Source: JAOBAU01 sp034667465
GTDB lineage: Bacteria; Acidobacteriota; Thermoanaerobaculia; Gp7-AA8
Assembly (NCBI GenBank): GCA_034667465.1
Contig: JAXDJV010000007.1
Coordinates: forward strand, 186,001-250,000
Reading direction: 5' to 3'
Length of the DNA: 64,000 bases
Below, in pieces: positions 1 through 9,669 of this stretch. The position numbers and the translations under genes were made by a program. Each line of letters begins with the position of its first letter. The first letter of the stretch is position 1. The notes under the pieces are model-generated. The model was not told the DNA's origin, did not search any database, and worked only from the letters and a program-made list of their open reading frames with translations.

Positions 1-215
1 GGCTCGTCGATACCGCGGCGTCGCAGCCGCTGCAGCGCGGTGGCGAACGTTTCCTGATGAACGTCTTCCGCCGACCAGCGGTTTCGCGTGAGCGATTGCA
101 GCATTCGCATGACCCGCGGGCCATATCGATGCACCAGTTCCGCTTCTGCGGCAGGATCGCCACTGCGGATTCGAGACACCAGTTCAGTCGCTTCCTTCGC
201 CTCGCTCTCTTCCAT
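1..215 (-). CDS. ECF-type RNA polymerase sigma factor, partial (C-terminal part outside window)
   Basis: The minus-strand frame opens with MEESEAKEATELVSRI and continues through GDPAAEAELVHRYGPRVMRML and NRWSAEDVHQETF before the window edge. This is the sigma-70 region 2 pattern of extracytoplasmic-function sigma factors: an acidic helix, a YGPRV core-binding stretch and the (A/E)DxxQ(E/D)xF motif, here AEDVHQETF. About 72 residues are visible; region 4, the -35 reader, would lie to the left of the window. The ATG at 215 is chosen because homology begins just after it, although the frame stays open further upstream. No anti-sigma factor gene is visible on this side. The regulon is unknown. 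Confidence 0.8.
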   Translation of the reverse strand, partial: MEESEAKEATELVSRIRSGDPAAEAELVHRYGPRVMRMLQSLTRNRWSAEDVHQETFATALQRLRRRGIDE

Positions 216-550
216 CGCCAGCCGAGACCTGTGGCAGACGTGTCGGATGACACGCGGCGCCTCACCGCGACAGCCGCGGGAATCAGGACGGCCGTTGCTC
301 GTTTTGTCTCGGACCTCTCGCCGGCTAAGTGCATTCGAGCCGCCTGCGCTCTCACTTTTTCTTACTTACGGCGGTCAAGAGGTCCAGCCGTCAGGAAGGC
401 CATTCGAGCGCGTGCGGCGAGTATCAGCATGTGGCGAAAATGCGCGACGTCGCGGATTTCTACCGCCTGTCGCGCGATGTGATTTCGCGCCTCTCAGCGG
501 CGGCTCACGCGGACGCGAACATCACCACGCGCAGTGGAGACGCGATGATT
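216..550. other. Intergenic region without a supported gene
   Basis: This lies between the 3' end of the hydrolase gene and the start of the sigma factor gene, both on the minus strand. Open frames here lack family signatures and overlap the sigma factor or hydrolase in antisense. It should contain the sigma factor promoter, but I see no confident -10/-35 pair. Confidence 0.5.
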
Positions 551-1189
551 TCAACGCCGCCGATCGGCGGCGCGAAGCAGTCCCCTGCACGGACCGGAAA
601 CCCGTTCCGCGATGAGCGCGTAGCCGCGCGCGTTCGGATGGATCTCGTCGCTCTTCAGCGACGGATCGGTGAGGATTCCGCGCAGGACGTTCGGCACGAA
701 GAGGCAGCGCTCGTCGTGCGCGATCCGCTCGTACATCGATTCGTAATTCGCGTTCATGCTCGGAAAGCGGAAGCCGAGGAGGATGACCATCGCGCCGCGG
801 CGCTCGATCTGCTGCACGATCGTGCGCAGATTCGTTTCGGTCGTCGCGATCGGAACGCTGCGCAGGAAGTCGTTGCCGCCCAGGCCGACGATCACGAGTC
901 GCGGCTCGCGCGTGAGGACGTCGGCGTCGATGCGCGCGAGTGCGGTCTCGGTCGTATCACCGCTCACGCCGGCGTTGATGACGGAGACGCCGATCAGCTG
1001 CGACAGTTTGGATGGATAGTCGTCGCCCGCCGCGGCGCCGAAGCCGGCGGTGATTGAATCGCCGAACGCGACGATCGCGGTGCCGCGCGAAGAGAGATTG
1101 GCGACGCGCGAGTATCGCGACGGCCACAGCAGCCAGATCAATGCGATGACGATGACCGCAACAAGGACGATGACGCGCGGCTGCTTCAT
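551..1189 (-). CDS. SGNH/GDSL hydrolase (TesA-like arylesterase/lysophospholipase)
   Basis: Predicted 212-residue serine esterase of the SGNH superfamily, with activity on acyl or aryl esters; the substrate is unknown. All four diagnostic blocks are present: FGDSITAGFGA (nucleophile Ser), VSGDTTETAL (block II Gly), GLGGNDFLR (block III Asn) and SDEIHPNARGY (Asp/His of the triad). An N-terminal hydrophobic segment, VIVLVAVIVIALIWLLW, indicates membrane anchoring with the catalytic domain exported. The ATG at 1189 (MKQPRV) is preferred to the upstream in-frame codons because it directly precedes the membrane helix and leaves 45 bp to the divergent UvrA gene. Family assignment is firm, substrate is not. 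Confidence 0.88.
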   Translation of the reverse strand: MKQPRVIVLVAVIVIALIWLLWPSRYSRVANLSSRGTAIVAFGDSITAGFGAAAGDDYPSKLSQLIGVSVINAGVSGDTTETALARIDADVLTREPRLVIVGLGGNDFLRSVPIATTETNLRTIVQQIERRGAMVILLGFRFPSMNANYESMYERIAHDERCLFVPNVLRGILTDPSLKSDEIHPNARGYALIAERVSGPCRGLLRAADRRR

Positions 1190-1234
1190 GGATTGATTAG
1201 AACATCTGGCACAGAACTCGTAGCCTCCGCGGCT

Positions 1235-3748
1235 GTGAGTCGCGACAACGAGCCGCATCCTTTCGTCCGCGTGCGTGGCGCGCGGGAGCACAACCTCAAA
1301 GACATCGACGTCGACATCCCGCGCGACGCGCTCGTCGTCTTCACCGGCGTCTCCGGCTCCGGCAAGTCATCGCTGGCGTTCGGAACGTTGTACGCCGAGG
1401 CGCAGAGGCGTTATCTCGAATCCGTTTCGCCGTATGCGCGACGGCTCTTTCATCAGATGGCGGTGCCGGAAGTCGATGAGATCGATGGGCTGCCGCCGGC
1501 CGTGGCACTGCAACAACAGCGTGGTTCGCCGACGACGCGCTCATCAGTCGGCAGCGTCACGACGCTTTCGAATCTGCTGCGGATGCTCTACTCGCGCGCG
1601 GGTGACTATCCGCGCAATCAACCGTTGCTGTACGCGGAATCGTTCTCGCCGAACACGCCGGAAGGAGCGTGTCCCGAGTGTCACGGACTCGGTCGCGTTT
1701 ACACGGTCACCGAGGAGTCGATGGTGCCGGACGACTCGCTCACGATTCGCGAGCGCGCCGTCGCCGCGTGGCCGCCGGCGTGGCACGGACAGAACCTGCG
1801 CGACATCCTCGTCACGCTCGGATACGACGTCGATCGTCCGTGGCGCGAGCTGCCGCGAAAAGAACGCGACTGGATTCTTTTCACCGACGAGCAGCCGACC
1901 GTTCCGGTCTACGCCGGCTACACGCCGGAAGAGACGCGGCGCGCGCTGAAGCGTAAAGAAGAGCCGAGTTACATGGGGACGTTTACGAGCGCGCGCCGCC
2001 ATGTGCTGCACACGTTCGCGAACACGCAAAGTGCGCTGATGAAGAAACGCGCCGCGCGTTACATGCTCAGCGCCGACTGTCCGCTGTGTCGCGGCAAACG
2101 GCTGCGGCGCGAATCGCTTTCGGTCACGTTCGCCGGCTACGACATCGCCGATATCTCGGCGCTTCCACTTGCGCGACTGGCATCCGTCATTCGTCCGTAC
2201 GTCGATGGAACCGGCGCGACGAAGGCATCGGTCGGGCATCCGGAGAAAGCGATCGTCACCGAGCGAATCGCCTGCGATCTCGCCGCACGGCTCGACGTGC
2301 TCCTCGAGCTCGGCCTCGGCTACCTCTCACTCGAACGCAGCACGCCGACGCTCTCGCCCGGCGAGCTGCAACGGCTGCGACTGGCGACGCAGGTCCGCTC
2401 GAATTTGTTCGGCGTCGTTTACGTGCTCGATGAACCGTCGGCCGGCCTGCATCCCGCCGACACCGAAGCGCTGCTCGGCGCGCTCGACAAACTGAAAGCG
2501 TCCGGCAATTCGCTCTTTGTCGTCGAGCACGAGCTCGACGTCATCCGTCACGCCGACTGGATCGTCGACGTCGGTCCGGCCGCCGGTGAGCACGGCGGAC
2601 AGATTCTCTACAGCGGACCGCCTGAAGGTTTGAAAAAGATCGAAGCCTCGCAAACGCGCGCGTATCTCTTCGTCGAACACGCGCCGCCGAAACGAACGCC
2701 GCGTGAGCCGCGCGGCTGGCTGCGACTCAAAGGAGTGACGCGCAACAATCTCCACGAGCTCGATGCGGAGTTTCCGCTCGGCGTCTTCACGACCGTGACC
2801 GGAGTTTCCGGCTCCGGCAAATCGAGTCTCGTCAGTCAGGTGCTGGTCGAGCTGGTCGCCGAGCACCTCGGACACGAGCTGGAGTCCGATGCCGAAGAAG
2901 GCGACACGCTGGAGCGCGTGGTCGAAACGATCGGCGGCGAGATCGTTGATGGGATGACGAACATTAAGCGACTGGTACGCGTCGATCAGAAGCCGATCGG
3001 CCGCACCCCGCGCTCGAATCTCGCCACGTACACCGGTCTTTTCGATCACGTGCGCAAACTGTTCGCGTCGACCAAAGCGGCGCGTGCGCGTCATTACGAT
3101 GCCGGCCGTTTCTCGTTCAACGTGGCGAAGGGACGCTGCGAGACGTGCGAAGGCGAAGGCTTCGTGATGGTCGAGCTGCTGTTCCTGCCGAGCGTTTACG
3201 CGCCGTGTCCGACGTGCCACGGCGCGCGATACAACGCGAAGACGCTCGAGATCAAATACAACGATCGCAACATCGCCGAAGTACTGGGGATGACGGTCGA
3301 CGCGGCGTGGGAGTTCTTCACTGAGGAGCATCACGTCCATCGTTCGCTCGACGTGCTCCGCGAAGTCGGCCTCGGCTACATCCGGCTCGGCCAGCCGGCG
3401 ACCGAGCTCTCCGGCGGTGAAGCGCAGCGGATCAAACTCGCCACGGAACTGCAGCGCATCGGCCGCGGCAACACGCTCTACATCCTCGATGAACCGACCA
3501 CCGGACTGCATCCGTCCGACGTCGAGAAACTGAGGACGCAGCTCGAAGGACTCGTCGACGCCGGCAACACGGTGATCGTCGTCGAGCACGACATGCGAGT
3601 GATCGCCGGCAGCGACTGGGTGATCGACATCGGCCCGGGCGCAGGCGAGGAAGGAGGCCACGTCGTCGCCGCGGGACCGCCGGCGGACGTGATGCGGTCG
3701 ACGAAGAGCCGGACGGCGCAGTATTTAGAGAGGTACATGCGCGGGTAA
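1235..3748 (+). CDS. uvrA2: Class II excinuclease ABC subunit A-like ATPase (UvrA2)
   Basis: About 837 residues with two ABC ATPase modules. Walker A motifs are GVSGSGKSS in both halves, signature motifs LSPGELQRLRLA and LSGGEAQRIKLA, and Walker B motifs YVLDEPSAGLHP and YILDEPTTGLHP. CPECHGLGRV, CPLCRGKRL, CETCEGEGF and CPTCHGARY supply zinc-finger cysteines. Housekeeping UvrA is usually about 940 residues, so the shorter length points to the class II paralogues, which have been linked to DNA damage tolerance and resistance to DNA-binding drugs. No uvrB or uvrC is nearby, which fits an accessory paralogue. The GTG at 1235 is chosen over the TTG at 1193 because the family homology (VRVRGAREHNLK) begins directly after it; neither has a strong ribosome binding site. 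Confidence 0.9.
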   Translation: MSRDNEPHPFVRVRGAREHNLKDIDVDIPRDALVVFTGVSGSGKSSLAFGTLYAEAQRRYLESVSPYARRLFHQMAVPEVDEIDGLPPAVALQQQRGSPTTRSSVGSVTTLSNLLRMLYSRAGDYPRNQPLLYAESFSPNTPEGACPECHGLGRVYTVTEESMVPDDSLTIRERAVAAWPPAWHGQNLRDILVTLGYDVDRPWRELPRKERDWILFTDEQPTVPVYAGYTPEETRRALKRKEEPSYMGTFTSARRHVLHTFANTQSALMKKRAARYMLSADCPLCRGKRLRRESLSVTFAGYDIADISALPLARLASVIRPYVDGTGATKASVGHPEKAIVTERIACDLAARLDVLLELGLGYLSLERSTPTLSPGELQRLRLATQVRSNLFGVVYVLDEPSAGLHPADTEALLGALDKLKASGNSLFVVEHELDVIRHADWIVDVGPAAGEHGGQILYSGPPEGLKKIEASQTRAYLFVEHAPPKRTPREPRGWLRLKGVTRNNLHELDAEFPLGVFTTVTGVSGSGKSSLVSQVLVELVAEHLGHELESDAEEGDTLERVVETIGGEIVDGMTNIKRLVRVDQKPIGRTPRSNLATYTGLFDHVRKLFASTKAARARHYDAGRFSFNVAKGRCETCEGEGFVMVELLFLPSVYAPCPTCHGARYNAKTLEIKYNDRNIAEVLGMTVDAAWEFFTEEHHVHRSLDVLREVGLGYIRLGQPATELSGGEAQRIKLATELQRIGRGNTLYILDEPTTGLHPSDVEKLRTQLEGLVDAGNTVIVVEHDMRVIAGSDWVIDIGPGAGEEGGHVVAAGPPADVMRSTKSRTAQYLERYMRG

Positions 3749-3755
3749 GGGGAAA

Positions 3756-5090
3756 TTGCGTTCCGGGGCCGTCTTACTTAATGTGAAGACGCTGTGGAAT
3801 TGGATCTGCGCATTCTTCAACTGGCTGCACGATCGAACCGTCGGCATCGTGGAGATTCTCGGAACGGCCCTGGCGGTCGTCGTGGTGGTCTGGTGGGTGC
3901 AGTACCCGCCAGTCAGGTTCGTACCGCAGTCGGCGTTCGCAGTGCTCGCCACGCTGCCGGGTCTCATCGCAATCGCGTATCACTGCATCAGCGCTCTGCC
4001 GCGTTTCCAGGCACGCCGTGAAGCTACTCGCGACTACGATCGGTTCACCGAAGGTTTCGACCGGTGGTGGGTCGCGCAGGGCTGGCAGCGAAAACTGGCG
4101 CAAACCGGCTACGCACCAGCCGCGAAGATCGAGTTTTCGACGTCGAAGCGCGGCTGCACTACAGACGACTACCTCTCCTTCCGGCCGATGCTTTCGGGCA
4201 CGCTCTGGGGAGCGCTTCTGCTGTCGCTCGTCTTTCTCCTCGCCGTCGGTGTTGCTCACGATCCCACACTCCTGATTGGCAAAGCGACGAAGGATCCAGG
4301 TCTGTACGGCTTTCTCTTCGCAGCCCTCGGTGCGTACGTGTCCGTAATGTGGCGGATGATCAATCGCATTCACGCGAATGCGCTTTCATACAGGTTCATC
4401 TTCACCGCGACGCTGCGAACGGCTGTGGCGATGTCGATAGGCTACGTTTCCGATCGTGTTGATCTGTTCGCCGTCGCCAAAGGCAGCCCGGCGACCTACG
4501 CACTTTTCTTCTTTATCGGACTCTTCACGGACTGGGCACTTTCCGAATTGCGCACTCGTGCTCGGACTGTTTTCAATCAACCGAATGCAGCCTGCGATCG
4601 CCTTCCACTCTGTCTCGTCGACGGACTGGACGACGGGATGATCGATATCCTCGACGAGCTCGGAATCTGGGACGTCGAGCACCTCGCCACCAGCGAGCCG
4701 GCAGAGCTGACTATCCGCACGCTCTACCCATTCAATCGTGTCATCGACTGGATCGATCAGGCCATTCTCATCATCTATCTGCGGCGAAACATCGGCATCG
4801 CGCGCGAGCACGGAGTCACCGGCGCGATCGACTTATCGGTGCTTTACAGCTACACGCTGCAAGGCGAGCCGCCCACGTCTGTCATCCGCGCCAATCGCAC
4901 GCTAGACGAAATGGCGAAGAAGATGTCGATGTCGCGCGACGTCCTCGACGGAATTTGCCAGACGCTCTATTTCGACTACACGGTCGAGCAGCTTTATCGC
5001 TTCTGGCAGCGTCACCGAATCGACCCGCCCGACGACCTCAAGGGGGTAGGGAAACCCCCTCCCGACGGCCCTCCTAAAACAACCGCATAA
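3756..5090 (+). CDS. Uncharacterised multi-pass membrane protein
   Basis: Up to 444 residues. Hydrophobic segments are near residues 27-50, 60-80, 150-170, 185-200 and 245-262, followed by a soluble C-terminal half of about 180 residues. That half includes DGLDDGMIDILDELGIWDVEHLATSEPAELT, a helix-hairpin-helix-like pattern, which I describe without assigning a function. I do not recognise the family. It starts 8 bp after uvrA2 and ends 13 bp before the cytochrome gene, so it may be the first gene of the following operon. Start is uncertain: TTG at 3756 has AAGGGG only 3 nt upstream; GTG at 3783 is the alternative. The extreme C-terminus (KGVGKPPPDGPPK) is encoded by a G-run/C-run hairpin at 5042-5063. 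Confidence 0.7.
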   Translation: MRSGAVLLNVKTLWNWICAFFNWLHDRTVGIVEILGTALAVVVVVWWVQYPPVRFVPQSAFAVLATLPGLIAIAYHCISALPRFQARREATRDYDRFTEGFDRWWVAQGWQRKLAQTGYAPAAKIEFSTSKRGCTTDDYLSFRPMLSGTLWGALLLSLVFLLAVGVAHDPTLLIGKATKDPGLYGFLFAALGAYVSVMWRMINRIHANALSYRFIFTATLRTAVAMSIGYVSDRVDLFAVAKGSPATYALFFFIGLFTDWALSELRTRARTVFNQPNAACDRLPLCLVDGLDDGMIDILDELGIWDVEHLATSEPAELTIRTLYPFNRVIDWIDQAILIIYLRRNIGIAREHGVTGAIDLSVLYSYTLQGEPPTSVIRANRTLDEMAKKMSMSRDVLDGICQTLYFDYTVEQLYRFWQRHRIDPPDDLKGVGKPPPDGPPKTTA

Positions 5091-5103
5091 GTAAGGAGTG
5101 GCC

Positions 5104-7386
5104 ATGCGCTCAACGAGACTCACTGTCCTCGTCGCTCTCATCGTCTCCGCCATCTTCGTCGTCATCCTCGCGTGCAAACCGAAAGAGCCGCCGCCGGCGC
5201 CGCCTGACGTCGCGGGGATGCAGCGCTACGGCGAAGATCCGAAGATGGTCGAGCTGACGAGCGATCCGTTCGCCGGTATGGATGGCATCCCCGCCACTCA
5301 ACTCTCCGCCGAAGAGATCAGCGGCCGCGTGCTCTGGAACCTCTGGACCGGCGACAGCTATCTGATGTGGGACTACCTCGCGAAGAACGGCTTCGGCACG
5401 TCGGACCTGCTGAAAGTCATCGACTCGCGGAATCGCGCCACCCGCTTCGACACGTTCGGCACGATCAATCAGCCCGGATTCATGTCGGCGCCGAAGGCGG
5501 ACGAATACGGACTCTTCATCGACATACCGCGTCCCGGCGATGCCGAAGGCGACATCGATAAGCGGCTGAACATTAATGAGTACACGTACGGCCGTTCATC
5601 CGGCGTCGTCGGATTACGCGTCTATCCCAATCCGGAATTCAAAGGGGCCGCGGTCGACGAATGGAAGAAACACATCGCCGCCGACGGGGTCAATCACGAC
5701 TATTACGAGAACCCGAACTACTTCAACAAAAACACGCTCGTGCGGCCGTATGCGATCGGAATGGCGTGCGCCTTCTGTCACGTCAGTTTCGATCCGGTGC
5801 GTCCGCCGGAACATACCGACGAGCCGCATTGGGCGAATCTCAATGATTACGTCGGCGCGCAGTATCTGAAAGTGTGGGAAGTCTTCGGCTCGTACATGAA
5901 GGGCGACAGCTTCGTGAAACAGCTCCTGCACTCGAATCCGCAGGGAACGCTCGACACATCGTTCATCGGCACCGACTACCTCAACAATCCCGGCACGATG
6001 AACGGCGTCTATTCGTGGCCGCAGCGCCTTTCGCGCTCGCCGATGGCGTCGACGTCCGCGACATCCGGTCACGAAATGCTCGCCGGTGGCGCGCTCGATC
6101 TCCTCAACATTCAGAAAGAGATCGCAACCGGAAAATATCCGGTACCGCGCGTGCTGAAAATGGGCGAAGACTCGGTCGGCGTCGACGGCGCGCTGAGCCG
6201 CGTCTTCATCAACATCGGTGAGTCGTGGAACGAGTGGAGCAAACATTTCCGCCCGCTCGTCGGCGGCCCCGATCGCGCGCAGACGCCGGTCCAGGTGAAG
6301 ACGCTGCAGACGATCTCTTCACACTGGAACTGGAGCGAGAAACGCTCGCCGCATCTCAAGACGTATCTCGTCAATCGCGCGAAACCGCTGCTGCTGAAAG
6401 ATGCGCCGGACAGCGCAACGTATTTGCCGAAAGATCCGAAACAGGTCGAGCAAGGCAAGCTGGTTTTCCTGAAGAATTGCGCGCGCTGCCATTCGAGCAA
6501 ACAGCCACCGGAGCCGACCGATCCCGCGTCGCCGGAAGGAACGAAGTGGTTCGTCGATCAGCTCACTGCCGATCCGGCGTTCTTCACCGACAACTTCTTC
6601 TCCGATGAACGGCGGCACTCGGTCGCCGAGATCGGCACGAACGCGACGCGCGCGGCGGCGACGAACGCGATTCGCGGACACATCTGGGACAACTTCTCGT
6701 CCGAGACCTACAAAACATTGCCGGCCGTCGCGGCGTTGTCGCTGCCGAGCAATCCGCTCGAAGGCGATCCGAATACCACGAATACGTTCCAGTTCCAGCT
6801 GCCGGCCGGCGGTCCCGGCTGGTATCGCCCGCCATCGCTCATCAGCCTCTGGACGAGCGCGCCGTATCTGCACAACAACACGGTCGGCAGCGACTTCGGC
6901 GATCCGACTGTCAAAGGCCGGATGCGCGCGTTCCAGGAAGGAATCGAACGGATGCTGCTCATCCAAAAGCGGCAGAACATCGTCTGGCGGACGAAGGAGA
7001 CGAGCTACATCACGATTCCGCAGAGTTACGCGCCGCCGCTGCTGCGGAAACTGATCTCGCGTCACGAACTGCAGGACGCCGACGGCAATCTGCGCATCGG
7101 ACCGATCCCGAAAGGAACACCGGTCAACCTGTTGTCGAACGTGAATCTCGAAGGCGATCCGATCAAGCTGCTGGAGCTCGGCGTCGAGCTGTCGGCGGCG
7201 CTCATCGAGATCGACGCGAAGCATATGAACGAGCAGCAGGCGACGGCGCGAATGCGCAAAGTCATTCCGCTGCTGATGGCCGTCAACAAGTGTCCCGACT
7301 TCATTGAAGACAAAGGACACATGTTCGGCACGCAGCTGCCGCTGCCCGACAGACGAGCGCTTATCGAGTTACTGAAAACGTTCTGA
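5104..7386 (+). CDS. Two-haem cytochrome c lipoprotein
   Basis: About 760 residues. The N-terminus is a lipoprotein signal (hydrophobic run ending VVILAC, Cys about residue 23), so the protein is probably membrane-tethered in the periplasm. Two CxxCH haem c sites are seen: CAFCH near residue 222 and CARCH near residue 459. The second lies in a typical cytochrome c context (QGKLVFLKNCARCH). The rest lacks a family I can name. The ATG at 5104 is chosen over the GTG at 5098 because AAGGAG ends 5 nt upstream of it. It is followed after 6 nt by the GMC oxidoreductase, suggesting that the cytochrome accepts electrons from that enzyme; this partnership is inferred from context. Confidence 0.85.
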   Translation: MRSTRLTVLVALIVSAIFVVILACKPKEPPPAPPDVAGMQRYGEDPKMVELTSDPFAGMDGIPATQLSAEEISGRVLWNLWTGDSYLMWDYLAKNGFGTSDLLKVIDSRNRATRFDTFGTINQPGFMSAPKADEYGLFIDIPRPGDAEGDIDKRLNINEYTYGRSSGVVGLRVYPNPEFKGAAVDEWKKHIAADGVNHDYYENPNYFNKNTLVRPYAIGMACAFCHVSFDPVRPPEHTDEPHWANLNDYVGAQYLKVWEVFGSYMKGDSFVKQLLHSNPQGTLDTSFIGTDYLNNPGTMNGVYSWPQRLSRSPMASTSATSGHEMLAGGALDLLNIQKEIATGKYPVPRVLKMGEDSVGVDGALSRVFINIGESWNEWSKHFRPLVGGPDRAQTPVQVKTLQTISSHWNWSEKRSPHLKTYLVNRAKPLLLKDAPDSATYLPKDPKQVEQGKLVFLKNCARCHSSKQPPEPTDPASPEGTKWFVDQLTADPAFFTDNFFSDERRHSVAEIGTNATRAAATNAIRGHIWDNFSSETYKTLPAVAALSLPSNPLEGDPNTTNTFQFQLPAGGPGWYRPPSLISLWTSAPYLHNNTVGSDFGDPTVKGRMRAFQEGIERMLLIQKRQNIVWRTKETSYITIPQSYAPPLLRKLISRHELQDADGNLRIGPIPKGTPVNLLSNVNLEGDPIKLLELGVELSAALIEIDAKHMNEQQATARMRKVIPLLMAVNKCPDFIEDKGHMFGTQLPLPDRRALIELLKTF

Positions 7387-7392
7387 CGAACG

Positions 7393-9195
7393 ATGAGCGC
7401 TGAAGAATACGAGTACATCGTCGTCGGCTCCGGGGCCGGCGGCGGACCGCTGGCCGCGAATCTCGCGAAGAGCGGCTGCCGCGTGCTGCTCATCGAAGCC
7501 GGCTCCGACCCGGAAAGCTATCTGTATCAGGTGCCGTGCTTTCACGCGTATTCGAGCGAAGAGAAAGCGATGTCGTGGGATTACTTCGTCCATCACTACA
7601 CGAAGGACGAAGAGCGCGATCCGAAATACCGCGCCGATCGCGGCGGCGTTTTTTATCCGCGCGCCGGCACGCTCGGCGGCTGCACGGCGCACAACGCGAT
7701 GATCACGATGTATCCGCACGACGACGACTGGAACGGCATCGCCGAGCTGACCGGCGACGTCTCGTGGCGCGCGGAGTCGATGCGGCAGTACTTCCAGCGA
7801 CTCGAGAAATGCACGTACGCCGATCCGGCCGAGGCGGCGAAAAACGGACATGGATACTCGGGATGGCTGAGCACGAGCACCGTCGATCCTCTCATCGCCC
7901 TCGGCGACAAGCAGGTCATCCAGACGGTGATGGATGCGGCGCTGCGCGGCGGCTGCGCCGGAATCCTCGAACGGATTTTCAGCAAACGAAAAATCGAATT
8001 CGATCCGAACGACAAGCGCAATACGGGCGCCGAGGGATTGACGTCGCGCATTCCGCTCGCGACTGCGAACGGACGACGCAACGGCACGCGCGAGTACATC
8101 CGCCGCGTGATGAAAGAACATCCCGACAAGCTCGACGTCCGGATGAACCATCTCGCGACGCGCGTCATCTTTGACGGCGATCGCGCCGTCGGCGTCGAAT
8201 GTCTCACCGGTGAGCATCTCTACCAGGCCGATCCCGACTTCAGCGCAACCGCGACACCGGCGACAGTCGAGTATCGCTGCACGCGCGAAGTGATCCTTGC
8301 CGGCGGCGCGTTCAACACGCCGCAACTCCTGATGCTCTCCGGCATCGGACCGAAAGCGCATCTCGAGGAGATGGGCATCGCCTGCCGCGCCGATCGCGCC
8401 GGCGTCGGACGCAATATGCAGGATCGTTACGAAGTCGCGGTCGTCGGCACGACGTACGAGAACTTCGAAGTGCTGCGCAACGCGACGTTCAAAGCGCCGG
8501 CCGCGGATGAAGAAGGCGACGAGTGTTTTCAGGAGTGGCTGAAAGGCGTCGGCATGTACACGTCGAACGGCGCGCTCATCGCGCTGATCACCCGTTCGAA
8601 GAGCAGTCGCCCCGATCCCGATCTGTTCATGTTCGCGCTGCCGGGAAACTTTCACGGCTACTACCCCGGCTATTCCGCGGACGTCGAGCGCCAGAAGAAC
8701 TATCTGACGTGGGCAATTCTGAAAGCGCACACGAACAACACCAACGGCGAAGTGCGGCTGGCGTCGAGCGATCCGCGCGCGCGGCCGTACATCAACTTCC
8801 ACTACTTCGATGAGAGCAACGACACCGGCGGCGAGGATCTCGATTCGGTCGTGAACGCGGTGCTGCTCGTGCGGCAGATGAACGCGCGCAACGAGTCGCT
8901 GCACGAAGAGCTGATCCCCGGACCCGGCGTCAAAACGGACCGCAAAGAGATCGCGAAGTGGGTCGCCGACAACGCGTGGGGACATCACGCGTCGTGCAGC
9001 TGTCGCATGGGAAGAGCCGACGATCCGATGGCGGTCGTCGACAGCCGTTTCCGCGTCATCGGCGCGAGGAATCTGCGCGTCGTCGACGCCTCTGTCTTTC
9101 CGCGCATCCCCGGATTTTTCATCGTCACGCCGATCTACATGATCAGCGAGAAAGCGACCGACGCGATCCTCGCGGACCGCGCGCGGCCGGCGTAA
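7393..9195 (+). CDS. GMC family FAD-dependent oxidoreductase
   Basis: 600 residues. The N-terminal FAD-binding Rossmann motif is YIVVGSGAGGGPLAANLA with the acidic strand end LLIEAG. GGCTAHNAMI near residue 95 matches the GMC signature, and GGAFNTPQLLMLSGIGP is the second GMC signature. The C-terminal active-site region has NAWGHHASCSCRMG (catalytic His) and VDASVFPRIPGFF. The family oxidises alcohols, sugars or sterols; the natural substrate is not predictable. No Sec signal is evident, yet the neighbour is an exported cytochrome, so cellular location is unclear (a Tat-independent or co-exported route cannot be judged). Part of the 5104-12501 operon. Confidence 0.93.
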   Translation: MSAEEYEYIVVGSGAGGGPLAANLAKSGCRVLLIEAGSDPESYLYQVPCFHAYSSEEKAMSWDYFVHHYTKDEERDPKYRADRGGVFYPRAGTLGGCTAHNAMITMYPHDDDWNGIAELTGDVSWRAESMRQYFQRLEKCTYADPAEAAKNGHGYSGWLSTSTVDPLIALGDKQVIQTVMDAALRGGCAGILERIFSKRKIEFDPNDKRNTGAEGLTSRIPLATANGRRNGTREYIRRVMKEHPDKLDVRMNHLATRVIFDGDRAVGVECLTGEHLYQADPDFSATATPATVEYRCTREVILAGGAFNTPQLLMLSGIGPKAHLEEMGIACRADRAGVGRNMQDRYEVAVVGTTYENFEVLRNATFKAPAADEEGDECFQEWLKGVGMYTSNGALIALITRSKSSRPDPDLFMFALPGNFHGYYPGYSADVERQKNYLTWAILKAHTNNTNGEVRLASSDPRARPYINFHYFDESNDTGGEDLDSVVNAVLLVRQMNARNESLHEELIPGPGVKTDRKEIAKWVADNAWGHHASCSCRMGRADDPMAVVDSRFRVIGARNLRVVDASVFPRIPGFFIVTPIYMISEKATDAILADRARPA

Positions 9196-9221
9196 CGGCG
9201 CAGCACGAACAGGAGGTCAGC

Positions 9222-9659
9222 ATGGCTTACGACGTGGATCAGTTGCTCGAGAAGACGGACGCGGAGCTCGATGCGATGTTCGCCGCCGCGCCGCCGGGGC
9301 CGATTCCCAACGGTCAGGGAGATGGGACGGCGATCGTCGCGAACGGAACGCGGTTCTCGAGTCTCATCGCCAGGATCGTCAATCACTTCGGCTGGCAGGG
9401 AAAGACGTTCGATGCGCAGCACGGCATGCTGCGCAATCGCATCACGGCGTTCCATCTGAACGCCATCGTCGCCGAGGTGTATTTGGGACCGAGTCTGTTC
9501 GATCAGAAGCCGTGCATCGTGATCGACTACTCGAAAACGTCCGAGGTTGCGGAGCGCGTTCGCGATGAAATTCGGTTGATCGCGCCGAACACATACCTCG
9601 GCCGCGTCTACTGGGAAAACAAACAGGCCATTCACTTCGCGCTGCAGTTCCCGGCGTGA
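9222..9659 (+). CDS. Conserved protein of unknown function in the GMC/DyP operon
   Basis: 145 residues, starting at an ATG with a strong AGGAGG 5 nt upstream. Soluble, without signal peptide or membrane segment. Visible features are a WQGKTF stretch, an FHLNAIVAEVYLGPSLFD segment and a C-terminal YLGRVYWENKQAIHFALQF beta-rich end. The pattern suggests a small beta-barrel or lipocalin-like fold, but this is a guess. Its position between an oxidoreductase and a peroxidase, 26 bp after one and 10 bp before the next gene, argues for a role in the same redox process. Confidence 0.75.
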   Translation: MAYDVDQLLEKTDAELDAMFAAAPPGPIPNGQGDGTAIVANGTRFSSLIARIVNHFGWQGKTFDAQHGMLRNRITAFHLNAIVAEVYLGPSLFDQKPCIVIDYSKTSEVAERVRDEIRLIAPNTYLGRVYWENKQAIHFALQFPA

Positions 9660-9669
9660 GGAGTGACGC

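Noticed and set aside
5042..5063. G-run/C-run hairpin as a terminator before the cytochrome gene
   Set aside because: It lies inside the coding end of the upstream gene with no T-run, and the next gene starts 13 bp after the stop, so read-through is likely.
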